Positions 1-8,267 of a stretch of 64,000 bases of DNA are shown here, one piece after another. This DNA comes from Silvimonas soli. Its GTDB lineage: Bacteria; Pseudomonadota; Gammaproteobacteria; Burkholderiales; Chitinibacteraceae. Position numbers and translations under genes: made by a program. Location of the stretch: the NCBI RefSeq assembly GCF_030035605.1, contig NZ_CP106736.1:4213001-4277000 (forward strand), read 5' to 3'. Each line of letters starts with the position of its first letter. Position 1 is the stretch's first letter. The notes under the pieces were generated by a model, which made no database searches, was not told where the DNA came from, and saw only the letters and a program-made list of their open reading frames with translations.

Positions 1-532
1 ACCGGCATTTGCAGCGGATGCTTCAGCGCCAGCCGCCCAGATTATCGATGCAGGTGGCGCGGCACAGGTCGGACACGCCAAAGGCGTCATTATTGCGATT
101 GATCCGGCTACCCGCGTGGTCTCCATCAAGGGCGAGAAAGGTCACGTTGTTGACGTGACCAATCCACCGGAAGTAAAGAATTTTGACCAACTCAAGGTGG
201 GCGATAAAGTTAGCGTTGAATACCGTCGTTCCATCGCGCTGGCACTCAAGCGTGGCGGCAATGGCATTCGCTCGGAAGTGGAAACCACGGCAAAAGCTTC
301 GGCTGCCGCTGGCGAGAAGCCAGGTGGTATGGAAGTACGCCGTCGGACGCTCGTTGCCAATGTGCTGAGCGTGAACCACAAGACGCAAACCATTACCGTC
401 AAAGGCCCGAAGAACCGTGTGGTTGACGTGAAGGTTGAAGATCCAGCCGTGTTCAAGGAAATAAAGAAGGGTGACCAGATTGTGGCTGTGGTCACCGACG
501 CGTTGGCGGTTTCTGTAACGCCAGGCAACTGA
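1..532 (+). CDS. Periplasmic-type protein with two internal repeats (5'-truncated)
   Basis: The reading frame is open from base 2 to the stop at 530-532, so the gene begins outside the window; the in-frame GTG at 116 lies inside the coding region. The visible 176 residues contain two similar beta-rich repeats of about 55 residues. Each runs from a short hydrophobic strand (VIIAIDP / NVLSVNH), through an I-x-V/I-K-G turn and VVDV, to a VGDKV or KGDQI turn. A charged, Ala/Lys-rich spacer separates them. The visible N-terminal end reads like the region after a signal peptide (AFAADAS). I do not recognise the family. Export to the periplasm is inferred. A perfect hairpin terminator follows immediately. 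Confidence 0.6.
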   Translation, partial: PAFAADASAPAAQIIDAGGAAQVGHAKGVIIAIDPATRVVSIKGEKGHVVDVTNPPEVKNFDQLKVGDKVSVEYRRSIALALKRGGNGIRSEVETTAKASAAAGEKPGGMEVRRRTLVANVLSVNHKTQTITVKGPKNRVVDVKVEDPAVFKEIKKGDQIVAVVTDALAVSVTPGN

Positions 533-542
533 TCCAGTCGAT

Positions 543-591
543 GATTCAAGCAACAAGAGAGGCGCAGTTGGCCTCTCTTGTTGCTTGAATC
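543..591 (+). terminator. Rho-independent terminator
   Basis: A perfect 21-bp inverted repeat (543-563 with 571-591) flanks a 7-nt loop and is followed by a short T-rich stretch. It starts 11 nt after the stop of the preceding gene. Confidence 0.85.
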
Positions 592-704
592 AGGCTGTTT
601 TGATATGGGCAAAACAAATAAACAACGATTGAACAGCAAGTGGCAAGAAAATCGCCCGGCACTTGTCCGTTGCCCGGCGCATATATCCTTGTGAGGAGGT
701 TTTG

Positions 705-1274
705 ATGATGTTTTTTGCAAAACAGCCAGGCTGGCGCGCTTTGGCCGTGATCGTGGCAATGTGTGGATTAATGGGCAATGCGCTGGCGGCCAATGGCAGC
801 AATGTTCCCGAAAAACGCAATACGGTTAAATTGAATGTGCGTGATCTGGTTGACCGACTGGAAAAAGCTGATCCCAGCCTGAAAGCCAAAATCGACCAAA
901 GCGTGGGTTACGCTGCATTTACCAATAACGCGACCGGCGTACTGATGTTTGGCGGTTTTGGTAATGGCCTAGCCAAAGATATCAAGAAAAACAAAGAAAC
1001 CTATATGCGCATGACCAGCCCATCCACTGGCTGGGGGAAGGGCGTCAAGGAATACAGCGTGGTTTTTGTGTTTGAAACGCAGGAAACGCTGGATAACTTT
1101 GCTTCACGTGGTTACGTCTTGCCGGCGGAGGCGATTACGGCATCGCAAGCGGCAGGCAAAGGCGCAGCAGAAGTATCACCCGGCATCTGGGTTTATCAAC
1201 TGGATGCGCAAGGTATTGCACCAGCCTTGACCAGCCAGGGCGTGAAGTTTTACGTGGACCCGCAACTGAATTAA
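705..1274 (+). CDS. Secreted SYLF/YSC84-like protein
   Basis: A 189-residue protein with a clear signal peptide (about residues 1-29, cleavage after GNALA). The mature part has the layout of the lipid-binding SYLF (YSC84) family: a helical start, then a glycine-rich core around FGGFGNGLAKD, a GWG turn and the VFVFET..LDNF segment that corresponds to the family's 'F-T-x-E-A-L-D-K-F' strand-helix. The assignment is by pattern, not by alignment. ATG 705 or 708 is preferred over the upstream TTG at 663 because GAGGAGGT lies at 693-700. It is monocistronic: a terminator precedes it and the next gene converges on it. Confidence 0.6.
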   Translation: MMFFAKQPGWRALAVIVAMCGLMGNALAANGSNVPEKRNTVKLNVRDLVDRLEKADPSLKAKIDQSVGYAAFTNNATGVLMFGGFGNGLAKDIKKNKETYMRMTSPSTGWGKGVKEYSVVFVFETQETLDNFASRGYVLPAEAITASQAAGKGAAEVSPGIWVYQLDAQGIAPALTSQGVKFYVDPQLN

Positions 1275-1310
1275 CCCGACGCGGCTGCGCATGATCGCTC
1301 GAGCTACCAG

Positions 1311-2099
1311 TCAGAGCGCTTTGGCGATCATGCTTAGCCCGATCAGCAACACCAGCAGCGCAAACCCGCGCTGAATCTGGGCACCGGGCAAGTGTTGAGC
1401 CAGCAGCCGCCCGGCGATCATTCCGCTTACCACGGCACCCAGAAAAGGCCAGGTAACCGCGGGCGGCAGGATGGCGCCATGCCATAGCGCCGTCAAAACT
1501 CCGCCGCAGCCGGTGAGGGCGATCACGAATAGTGAGGTCGCCACAATCGCGTGCATGCTCAAACTGGTAAAGCGGCGCAGAGCGGGCACGATCACAAAGC
1601 CGCCGCCCACACCCAGTAGCCCCGTCAGCAAGCCCGTTACCATGCCTATTCCGCCTACTACGGCGACGCTCGCGGGCGTCCAGACCAGGCGGCCTGTGGC
1701 AGGATTGACGCTACAACGTGGCAATAGACGACTGTCTTCGGGCGCTTGACTGGCACGATGCAAGCCCCGAAAGGCGACGATCAGCATGGTGATCCCGAAC
1801 AAACCGGTAAGCCAGTCCGTAGGTATGCGATGGGCCAGCCACGCGCCGACGCCCGTCAATGGCACGCCAAGAGCCGCCATCAACAGGCCAGCCCGATAGC
1901 GCACCAGCCCTTGCCGAAAACCTTCCACCGCGCCCGTCGCTGCGCCTGCTGCCACTGCAATAAGGGCCACTGGCGCGGCTTGCTGCACAGTCCAACCCAA
2001 GCCGGCAACCAGAGCTGGCACGGCCAGGATGCCGCCACCAGCGCCAGTCAGGCCCAATACCGCGCCCACCAACGCGCCAAGTAGCAGAACCAGGATCAC
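1311..2099 (-). CDS. TauE/SafE (TSUP) family sulfite/sulfur-compound exporter
   Basis: A 262-residue polytopic membrane protein with about eight hydrophobic segments. It has the two-half layout of the TSUP family, each half beginning with a glycine-rich GxTGAGGG or GLLGVGGGF loop. TSUP proteins move sulfite, sulfonates or other sulfur anions across the inner membrane. The GTG start overlaps the stop of the upstream YedE-half gene (GTGA, 2096-2099), so translation is probably coupled. As last gene of the bigR operon it would remove sulfite or thiosulfate produced from persulfide oxidation; substrate is inferred from context. Confidence 0.85.
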   Translation of the reverse strand: MILVLLLGALVGAVLGLTGAGGGILAVPALVAGLGWTVQQAAPVALIAVAAGAATGAVEGFRQGLVRYRAGLLMAALGVPLTGVGAWLAHRIPTDWLTGLFGITMLIVAFRGLHRASQAPEDSRLLPRCSVNPATGRLVWTPASVAVVGGIGMVTGLLTGLLGVGGGFVIVPALRRFTSLSMHAIVATSLFVIALTGCGGVLTALWHGAILPPAVTWPFLGAVVSGMIAGRLLAQHLPGAQIQRGFALLVLLIGLSMIAKAL

Positions 2100-2521
2100 G
2101 ATGCGTTATTCCGGTGGTGTTCCAGCCACTCAAAAATGCCCATGCCGACCAGCATCGCCGCTACAAACAGCATTCCTTCTGCTTTGCCGCTACCCATCAA
2201 AACCAATGCCGGGCCGGGGCAGATGCCAGCCAGGCCCCAGCCGATGCCGAAAATCATGCTGCCAAGGATGAGTCGGCGATCAATACGGCGGCTTTGCGGC
2301 AATTGCATAGGTAAGCCAAGCAATGATGTCGTGCGTTTTTTGGCAAGGGCAAACGCAGGCAGGCCAACTGCAATTGCTCCGCCCATGACCAGCGCCAGCG
2401 ATGGGTCCCAACGTCCGGCCAGATCAAGAAAACCGGACACCTTGGCCGGATTGGCCATGCCCGCCAGCAATAGACCCAAACCAAATACCAGACCCGAAAG
2501 CGCAGCAAAAACGATATTCAT
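2096..2521 (-). CDS. YeeE/YedE family half-transporter (DUF6691-like)
   Basis: A 141-residue integral membrane protein with four hydrophobic segments. It carries the YeeE/YedE signature G-x-x-F-G-x-G-L-x-x-x-G-M near the N-terminus and a second one (FGIGWGLAGICPGP) in the C-terminal half, with the conserved cysteine. Members import thiosulfate or related sulfur species. It is half the length of the fused YeeE/TsuA type and sits 15 nt downstream of the other half-gene, so the two probably assemble together. Its stop overlaps the next gene's start. Confidence 0.85.
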   Translation of the reverse strand: MNIVFAALSGLVFGLGLLLAGMANPAKVSGFLDLAGRWDPSLALVMGGAIAVGLPAFALAKKRTTSLLGLPMQLPQSRRIDRRLILGSMIFGIGWGLAGICPGPALVLMGSGKAEGMLFVAAMLVGMGIFEWLEHHRNNAS

Positions 2522-2536
2522 AAGATGAGTTCCGTT

Positions 2537-2980
2537 TCAGGCCAGAACGTGGCGCAGGATAAACACGGTGGCGAAACCGAATGCCATAAAGGTGAGTGTG
2601 GCCGCCAGGGAACGCCCGGACAACCGGGACAGTCCGCACACACCGTGGCCGCTGGTACAACCGGCGCCATATCGAGTGCCAATGCCCACCAGCAAGCCCG
2701 CCAGCACAATCAGCCATGACGACGCCGTGATCTCAATCGGTGGCAGCGCCGCAAGGGAACGCCAGAGCAATGGCGCAATCACCAGCCCGGCAACAAAAGC
2801 CACACGCCAGCTCGTCTGGCCACTAACTGGTCGCAGCAAACCGCCAACGATGCCGCTAATGCCGGCGATACGGCCATTGAACAGGGCAAAGCCTGCCGCA
2901 GCCAGCCCAATCAATATGCCGCCTGCCAGCGAAGTCCATGGGGTGAAGTGTTGCCAATCCAGGGTCATGATCAAATCCAT
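2537..2980 (-). CDS. YeeE/YedE family half-transporter, N-terminal-type
   Basis: The 147-residue membrane protein has the family hallmark GIGTRYGAGCTSGHGVCG near its middle to C-terminal part. Its cysteines are those used for sulfur relay in thiosulfate carriers of this family. Four hydrophobic segments are visible. ATG 2980 was chosen (MDLIMTLDW); ATG 2968 is a good alternative because homologues often begin MTxDW. Upstream codons to 3007 lack a ribosome binding site. It lies 51 nt after the repressor gene on the same strand. Transport of reactive sulfur or thiosulfate is known for the family; the direction here is inferred. Confidence 0.82.
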   Translation of the reverse strand: MDLIMTLDWQHFTPWTSLAGGILIGLAAAGFALFNGRIAGISGIVGGLLRPVSGQTSWRVAFVAGLVIAPLLWRSLAALPPIEITASSWLIVLAGLLVGIGTRYGAGCTSGHGVCGLSRLSGRSLAATLTFMAFGFATVFILRHVLA

Positions 2981-3031
2981 AATTCGTGTACACAGACGCG
3001 ACCACAAGGGCTCAGCCGCATGTAAAAGTGC

Positions 3032-3349
3032 TTATTGGGGGCAGTACAGCTGATAGAGCGTTTCCAATAGCTTGAGCACCCGTGGGTCGGCGATGCGGTA
3101 GTACATCCGTTTACCATCGCGCCGGGTAGCGACCAGCCCTTCACTGCGGAGTACGCCGAGTTGTTGTGAAAGTGTGGGCTGATGCAGATCCAGCGCGTCT
3201 TCCAGTTCGCTGACCGAGCTTTCGCCTTGGCTGAGCTGGCACAGCAGCAGCAAGCGGTCCGGATTGGCCAGCACGCGCAATGTGGCGGTGGCTTCGTTGG
3301 CGCCCTGGCGCATGAGTGCCAGCGGGGGAGCGAGATGATCAAGAGTCAT
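3032..3349 (-). CDS. bigR: ArsR-family persulfide-responsive repressor (BigR/SqrR type)
   Basis: A 105-residue winged-helix protein. It has the ArsR core with a recognition helix around HQPTLSQQLGVLRSEGLV and a beta-wing (TRRDGKRMYYRI). Two cysteines are placed exactly as in BigR/SqrR/YgaV sensors: Cys37 in LLLLCQL and Cys103 in the C-terminal LYCPQ. In that family they form a di- to tetrasulfide bridge with reactive sulfur species and release DNA. There is no metal-binding ELCVCDL motif. ATG 3349 gives the usual length; the frame extends upstream without support. It is divergent from the dioxygenase and heads the transporter operon, so it probably represses both from the AT-rich gap. Confidence 0.85.
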   Translation of the reverse strand: MTLDHLAPPLALMRQGANEATATLRVLANPDRLLLLCQLSQGESSVSELEDALDLHQPTLSQQLGVLRSEGLVATRRDGKRMYYRIADPRVLKLLETLYQLYCPQ

Positions 3350-3395
3350 GACATGGATAACCGTGGTCTGCCCTGGCCGGTCAGCGCAGGTGTTT

Positions 3396-3437
3396 CTAAA
3401 CAATTTACAAACATATATTATATTAATTGGTATAACG
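3396..3437. promoter_or_regulatory. AT-rich divergent promoter/operator of the persulfide locus
   Basis: A strongly AT-rich stretch in an otherwise GC-rich region, with imperfect dyads around ATATATTATAT. BigR operators are AT-rich imperfect palindromes of this sort. A TATAAC hexamer at 3431-3436 could be the -10 of the dioxygenase, which would place transcription start beyond ATG 3438 and favour the later ATG at 3465. Function is inferred. Confidence 0.45.
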
Positions 3438-3464
3438 ATGAAAGACCATCACCGGGAACATCTC

Positions 3465-4346
3465 ATGCAAGCGCTGATAGAAACCGTGTTTGACACCGCC
3501 ACAGGTACCGCTACCCATGTGGTATACGACCGTCGCAATGGCTATGCCGCGGTAATTGACCCGGTGCTCGATTACGATGCCAAAGCCGGGCGCATCCGTA
3601 CTACCAACGCTGATCGGGTACTGGCGTTGCTGGCCAGTCACGGTCTAACCCTGCAATGGATACTGGAAACCCACGCCCACGCCGATCATCTATCGGCAGC
3701 GCAGTACCTCAAACAGCAAGCGGGGGGACGAGTCGCCATTGGCGAGAACATTCTGGCGGTGCAGCAGACCTTCAAACGGCTGTTCAATCTTGGCGATGAC
3801 TTCAACCCTGACGGCACGCAATTTGATCAATTGCTGGCTGCCGACGAGGTCATCACGATTGGCGAGTTGCACGCCGAGGTGCTGGCGGTGCCGGGGCATA
3901 CAGCGGCGGATATCGCTTTTCAGATCGGCGACATTGTCTTTGTTGGCGATACCTTGTTCATGCCGGATGTCGGTACGGCCCGCTGTGATTTTCCGGGCGG
4001 CGATGCGCGCGTGCTGTATCAATCCATACGCAAGCTACTGGATTTACCGGCTGAAACGCGCCTGCTACTATGCCATGATTACCCGCCAGCGCAGCAACGC
4101 GCGCCGGTTTGGGAAACCACGGTTGCCGCGCAAAGAGCGGCGAATATCCATGTCCGCGACGGTATTGGCGAAGATGAATTTGTGGCCATGCGTAACCAGC
4201 GCGACATGACGCTGGATGTGCCGTTGCTGATTTTGCCTGCGGTGCAAGTCAATATCCGGGCGGGAAGCCTGCCGCCTGCGAAAAGCAACGGGGTGCAATA
4301 TCTGAAAATTCCACTCAACGCACTTGGGCGTTCGCGCGCCCGTTGA
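3465..4346 (+). CDS. Persulfide dioxygenase-like MBL-fold protein (ETHE1/Blh type)
   Basis: A 293-residue metallo-beta-lactamase-fold protein. The metal site H70-x-H72-x-D74-H75 (THAHADH) is followed by VPGHTAADI and FVGDTLF, then the HDYPP histidine. ETHE1-type enzymes use a single iron to oxidise glutathione persulfide to sulfite. It is longer than ETHE1 by a C-terminal segment that includes a possible substrate loop. Start 3465 has GGGA 7 nt upstream and an N-terminus that matches family proteins; ATG 3438 is the alternative. It is divergent from the ArsR-type repressor, consistent with bigR-blh loci where the product detoxifies H2S. Confidence 0.85.
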   Translation: MQALIETVFDTATGTATHVVYDRRNGYAAVIDPVLDYDAKAGRIRTTNADRVLALLASHGLTLQWILETHAHADHLSAAQYLKQQAGGRVAIGENILAVQQTFKRLFNLGDDFNPDGTQFDQLLAADEVITIGELHAEVLAVPGHTAADIAFQIGDIVFVGDTLFMPDVGTARCDFPGGDARVLYQSIRKLLDLPAETRLLLCHDYPPAQQRAPVWETTVAAQRAANIHVRDGIGEDEFVAMRNQRDMTLDVPLLILPAVQVNIRAGSLPPAKSNGVQYLKIPLNALGRSRAR

Positions 4347-4380
4347 ATTGAGTGGAGTGGGCCAGATGCCTGCATCCTGA

Positions 4381-4788
4381 CTAAAACTGGCCTGGCACAG
4401 GCGCTTCTGGTTCGTCGAAATCCAGCCGTGGCGATGGGCCATAGCGATTGGTACCCGGAGTGCTCTGCTGCAGCATGAACACCAGCATCACAATCGCCCC
4501 CACGATGGGCAGCAAGACGATCAGTAACCACCAGCCAGTGTGGTCACCGTCATGCAAGCGGCGCACGGTGACCGCCAGCGATGGCAGCAGCACCGCCAGG
4601 CCATATACGGTACCCAAAATGCCAATTGCTTCGCCGTGGCTTTCAATGGTCAAACCCGTCAGATGATCAATCACCCGCAAAATGACGGTGATGATGACGT
4701 TGCACAACACGAACATCCAGTATTCCTTGCGGCGTGCGCGGCCGCTGAAACCCAGGTAATTCTTTAATACAGCCAGGTACCAGTTCAT
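4381..4788 (-). CDS. DUF805 membrane protein
   Basis: The 135-residue protein opens with the DUF805 signature: an aromatic N-terminal helix (MNWYLAVLKNYLGF), then GRARRKEYW. Three to four membrane segments follow, with the conserved R-R-L-H-D (VRRLHDGDHTGWW) loop after the second or third. This matches E. coli YhaH/YhaI-type proteins, whose role is unknown. It is single, converges on the dioxygenase gene and is followed upstream by the frmA promoter region. Confidence 0.9.
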   Translation of the reverse strand: MNWYLAVLKNYLGFSGRARRKEYWMFVLCNVIITVILRVIDHLTGLTIESHGEAIGILGTVYGLAVLLPSLAVTVRRLHDGDHTGWWLLIVLLPIVGAIVMLVFMLQQSTPGTNRYGPSPRLDFDEPEAPVPGQF

Positions 4789-5147
4789 CTGTTTTTTTCC
4801 TTGGTCTGGATTGCGGTCTGGTTTTATTTTCCGGCACCAATGCGGCGAGCGCCGGGGCTGGGCAAGTTGCGGCCAGGTGCTGATTTTATAGCTGATTCAC
4901 TGAACGGATGCCGGATGACAAATCCGTTTACCGCGTGCGTCTCGACCAAACGCTGTCGCCAACATTCAATCTGCCGCGATACATTTATTTGTGAAGTGCG
5001 TCAGCCCGTTGATTTTTCTGCATTTATTGGCTGGCAGCATGCAACGGGCCACGCCTGGAGCCATGGAGTTCCATTCAGTTGACATGTCTGGCGGCCTATA
5101 ATGCGGCTTCTGTACCCCTGTTACCGCTTTTGCCAAGGAAATCCATC
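4789..5147. promoter_or_regulatory. Intergenic region with frmA promoter
   Basis: This 359-bp gap has no convincing gene; the 93-codon open frame at 4801-5082 has no ribosome binding site and no family character. Near its right end TTCAGT (5074-5079), a 17-nt spacer and a perfect TATAAT (5097-5102) form a probable sigma-70 promoter for frmA. The perfect TTGACA at 5079-5084 is too close (12 nt) to the -10 to serve it. No FrmR-type repressor gene is adjacent. Confidence 0.5.
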
Positions 5148-6266
5148 ATGATCAAATCCCGTGCCGCCGTTGCCTGGGCCGCCAGACAACCATTGGAAAT
5201 TGTTGAAGTTGAGGTGGATGGCCCGAAAGCGGGCGAGGTGCTGGTACGGATCGTGGCGACCGGCGTCTGCCATACCGATGCTTATACCTTGTCCGGTGCC
5301 GACCCTGAGGGGATCTTCCCGACCATCCTTGGCCACGAAGGCGGAGCGATTGTGATGGAAGTAGGCGCTGGCGTAACCAGCGTCAAACCAGGCGACCACG
5401 TGATTCCGCTGTACACCCCGGAATGCGGCAAATGCAAGTTCTGCCTGTCGGGCAAGACTAACCTGTGCCAGGCCATTCGCGCCACGCAAGGCAAGGGTTT
5501 GATGCCTGATGGCACCAGCCGCTTTTCGTATCAAGGCAAACCGATTTACCACTATATGGGCACCTCGACGTTCTCTGAGTACACCGTGTTGCCAGAGATT
5601 GCCGTCGCCAAAATCAGCAAAGAAGCGCCTCTCGAAAAAGTCTGCCTGCTCGGTTGCGGCGTCACCACTGGCATGGGCGCGGTCATGAACACCGCCAAGG
5701 TTCAGCCAGGCAGCACCGTCGCCATCTTTGGTCTGGGCGGGATTGGCCTGTCGGCGATTATCGGCGCGGTGATGGCCAAGGCCGAGCGCATCATTGGCGT
5801 TGACGTGAATCCGGCCAAGTTTGAGATTGCCCGGCAATTGGGCGCCACAGATTGCATTAATCCAGCTGATTACGACAAACCGATCCAGGAAGTCATTGTT
5901 GAACTCACCGATGGTGGCGTGGATTACTCGTTTGAATGCATCGGCAACACCAAAGTCATGCGTTCAGCACTGGAGTGCTGTCATAAAGGGTGGGGTGAAT
6001 CGATCATCATCGGCGTGGCCGGTGCGGGTGAAGAAATCAGCACCCGGCCATTCCAGCTGGTCACCGGCCGCGTCTGGAAGGGCTCGGCATTTGGTGGCGT
6101 ACGCGGTCGTTCCGAGCTGCCTGGTTATGTGGACCGCTACATGAAGGGCGAGTTTGAACTGGATACCTTCATCACCCACACCATGGGCTTGCAGGACATC
6201 AACAAGGCGTTTGATCTGATGCACGAAGGCAAGAGCATTCGCAGCGTCATTCACTACGATCTTTAA
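5148..6266 (+). CDS. frmA: S-(hydroxymethyl)glutathione dehydrogenase (class III alcohol dehydrogenase)
   Basis: A 372-residue zinc alcohol dehydrogenase that oxidises S-hydroxymethylglutathione, the adduct of formaldehyde and glutathione, to S-formylglutathione with NAD. Catalytic zinc ligands C41 and H63-E64 and the structural-zinc set C93, C96, C99, C107 (PECGKCKFC) are present. So are the class III segment GTSTFSEYTV and the Rossmann motif GLGGIGLSA. The length is normal. ATG 5148 has AAGGAA 7 nt upstream; upstream in-frame codons are ignored. It lies 30 bp before the formylglutathione hydrolase, so the pair is an operon for formaldehyde detoxification. Confidence 0.96.
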   Translation: MIKSRAAVAWAARQPLEIVEVEVDGPKAGEVLVRIVATGVCHTDAYTLSGADPEGIFPTILGHEGGAIVMEVGAGVTSVKPGDHVIPLYTPECGKCKFCLSGKTNLCQAIRATQGKGLMPDGTSRFSYQGKPIYHYMGTSTFSEYTVLPEIAVAKISKEAPLEKVCLLGCGVTTGMGAVMNTAKVQPGSTVAIFGLGGIGLSAIIGAVMAKAERIIGVDVNPAKFEIARQLGATDCINPADYDKPIQEVIVELTDGGVDYSFECIGNTKVMRSALECCHKGWGESIIIGVAGAGEEISTRPFQLVTGRVWKGSAFGGVRGRSELPGYVDRYMKGEFELDTFITHTMGLQDINKAFDLMHEGKSIRSVIHYDL

Positions 6267-6296
6267 TCGCACTCAGACCGCATCGGAGTCCGCTGC

Positions 6297-7133
6297 ATGG
6301 CGTTAACCCAACTCTCCCGCAATCGCGCCTTTGGCGGTTGGCAAAGTCGGCATCAACACACCTCAAGTCATTTGCATTGCGACATGAAGTTTGCGGTTTA
6401 TCTGCCGCCACAGGCAGAAACGCAGAAAGTGCCGGTGGTGTACTGGTTGTCCGGGCTGACCTGCACGGACGAGAACTTCACTCATAAGGCGGGCGCACAG
6501 CGGATTGCGGCTGAGTTGGGGCTGGCGCTGGTGATCTGCGATACCAGTCCGCGCGGGCCAGCGGTCGCCGACGACGGTAGTTACGATCTGGGGCAGGGCG
6601 CTGGTTTTTATCTGAACGCCACCCAATCGCCGTGGGCCGAGCATTACCAGATGCACGATTATGTGGTGCATGAACTACCGGAGCTGGTTGAGGCGCATTT
6701 TCCGGTGCTGCCAGTGCGCGGGATTGCCGGACATTCAATGGGCGGGCACGGTGCATTGGTGCTGGCGCTGCGCAATCCGGGGCACTATCGCTCGGTATCT
6801 GCTTTCGCGCCGATCTGCCATCCGGCTGAGGTACCGTGGGGTAAAAAAGCATTTACGGCGTATCTGGGTGAGAACGAAGCGGCCTGGCAGGAATGGGATG
6901 CTTCGGCGCTGCTACGTAAAGCCACTGAACATCTGCCCATGCTGATCGACCAAGGCGAAGACGACGAATTTCTGTCCACCCAACTGTGGCCGGAAGCCTT
7001 GGTCGGCCCGGCGCAAGCCAGCGGTTATCCACTGACCTTGCGACGCCAGCCAGGCTACGACCACAGCTATTATTTCATCGCGACTTTCATGGAAGACCAT
7101 CTGCGCCACCACGCGGCTTGCTTGTATGGCTAA
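6297..7133 (+). CDS. frmB: S-formylglutathione hydrolase
   Basis: A 278-residue alpha/beta hydrolase of the esterase D family that hydrolyses S-formylglutathione to formate and glutathione. It shows the conserved early segment GLTCTDENFTHKAGAQ, the DTSPRG loop and the nucleophile elbow GHSMGGHGAL. The catalytic Asp and His lie in the C-terminal third (QGEDDEF and PGYDHSYYF). Length is typical. It completes the two-step pathway begun by frmA, 30 bp upstream. A symmetrical terminator follows. Confidence 0.95.
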   Translation: MALTQLSRNRAFGGWQSRHQHTSSHLHCDMKFAVYLPPQAETQKVPVVYWLSGLTCTDENFTHKAGAQRIAAELGLALVICDTSPRGPAVADDGSYDLGQGAGFYLNATQSPWAEHYQMHDYVVHELPELVEAHFPVLPVRGIAGHSMGGHGALVLALRNPGHYRSVSAFAPICHPAEVPWGKKAFTAYLGENEAAWQEWDASALLRKATEHLPMLIDQGEDDEFLSTQLWPEALVGPAQASGYPLTLRRQPGYDHSYYFIATFMEDHLRHHAACLYG

Positions 7134-7161
7134 GTGATGGCCTTGCCAGATGGTATACAGA

Positions 7162-7193
7162 AAATGGGGTGCATCCTTATATGCACCCCATTT
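7162..7193. terminator. Bidirectional terminator between frmB and the binding-protein gene
   Basis: A perfect 12-bp inverted repeat (7162-7173 with 7182-7193) with an 8-nt loop lies between two convergent genes. A/T runs at the ends of the stem serve either direction. Confidence 0.75.
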
Positions 7194-7228
7194 ATCGATC
7201 TACCGGTCCGCCCGTAAAACCACAAACC

Positions 7229-8020
7229 TCAGGGCGTCGATTTATCGATCACGTCTACCTGGAAGTAATGCTTGGCGATCTTGTCGAATGTGCCATCGGC
7301 CTTCAGCGCCGCAATCGCGTCATTCAGCTGCTGGCGTAATGCCGTATCCGATTTGCGCAGCCCAATCCCCACGCCAGGCCCGAAAATCGAGGCATCCTTG
7401 ATCGGTGCTCCGGCATAACCAAAAGCCGAACCAATATCGGTACGCAAAAAGCCTGAATAGGCCGCTTGCGATTCTTGCAACGAGGCGTCGATGTTGTTGG
7501 CCAACAGGTCCATGTACACCTTGTCCTGATTCGAATATTCCACCACGGTGACGCCCTTGGGCTCCCAACGGGTTTTGGCATAAGTAGCCATGATCGAACC
7601 CTGCAGCACGCCGATGCGCTTACCCTTAAGTGACGAAACATCAGGTGTCAGATGGCTCTTTTTGTTGGCGATCAATTGCACCGGCACGGCGTAAATCGGG
7701 TCAGTAAAGGCAATGCTTTTCAGGCGTTCTTCGGTGATATTCATGGCGGAATGGATCGCATCAAAGCGATTGGCCTGCAACGCCGGGATCAGATTGTCGA
7801 AGGGCATTTCCACCCAACTGCATTGAGCTTCGATTTTCTTGCACAAGGCATTGGCAATATCGATATCAAAACCCTGCAACTTGCCCGAGACACTTTTGGA
7901 TTCAAACGGTGGGTAAGCGGCTTCAATGCCAATGCGGATTACTGCGGCTTTTTGGGCCAGGGCAACGCTGCTGCCAATGGCTAGAGCCAAAGCCAGCACA
8001 AGCTGCTTGCGCAAGTTCAT
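7229..8020 (-). CDS. Periplasmic amino-acid binding protein (ABC family 3, Lys/Arg/Orn/His-like)
   Basis: The 263-residue protein has a signal peptide (cleavage after SVALA) and the bacterial solute-binding family 3 fold. Recognisable elements are YPPFESKSVSGKLQGFDIDIANALC, then MPFDNLIPALQANRFDAIHSAMNIT, the F-T-D-P-I-Y strand and GLRKSD. These match ArgT/HisJ and related basic-amino-acid binders. No permease or ATPase gene is next to it, so it is either an orphan binding protein or works with a distant transporter or receptor. Specificity is inferred. Confidence 0.88.
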   Translation of the reverse strand: MNLRKQLVLALALAIGSSVALAQKAAVIRIGIEAAYPPFESKSVSGKLQGFDIDIANALCKKIEAQCSWVEMPFDNLIPALQANRFDAIHSAMNITEERLKSIAFTDPIYAVPVQLIANKKSHLTPDVSSLKGKRIGVLQGSIMATYAKTRWEPKGVTVVEYSNQDKVYMDLLANNIDASLQESQAAYSGFLRTDIGSAFGYAGAPIKDASIFGPGVGIGLRKSDTALRQQLNDAIAALKADGTFDKIAKHYFQVDVIDKSTP

Positions 8021-8267
8021 AAGTACTCCCGATCTGTGTGGTTTGACTGGTTTTTATTTGATGTGAATACCGCGCCCAATCTGACAGCCCGTCCTGCTAC
8101 TCACAAGCGTGGCTATCCCTAAGGGGCGTTGGGCATCAGAACAGCATAAGCAAAGGCTGTTCCAGATCAGTCGTATACAAGAAGGGTGGGCAATGCACAA
8201 GCAATGGCGCGGGTTAACGCTCAGGAAGAGCAGCAACCCGCGCCAGCTAAGAGGATGCAATGATGAT

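Noticed and set aside
4801..5082. 93-codon open frame before frmA
   Set aside because: No ribosome binding site, no domain character, and it covers the frmA promoter region.
5079..5102. TTGACA with TATAAT as the frmA promoter
   Set aside because: The spacer is only 12 nt; TTCAGT with a 17-nt spacer to the same TATAAT is the workable choice.
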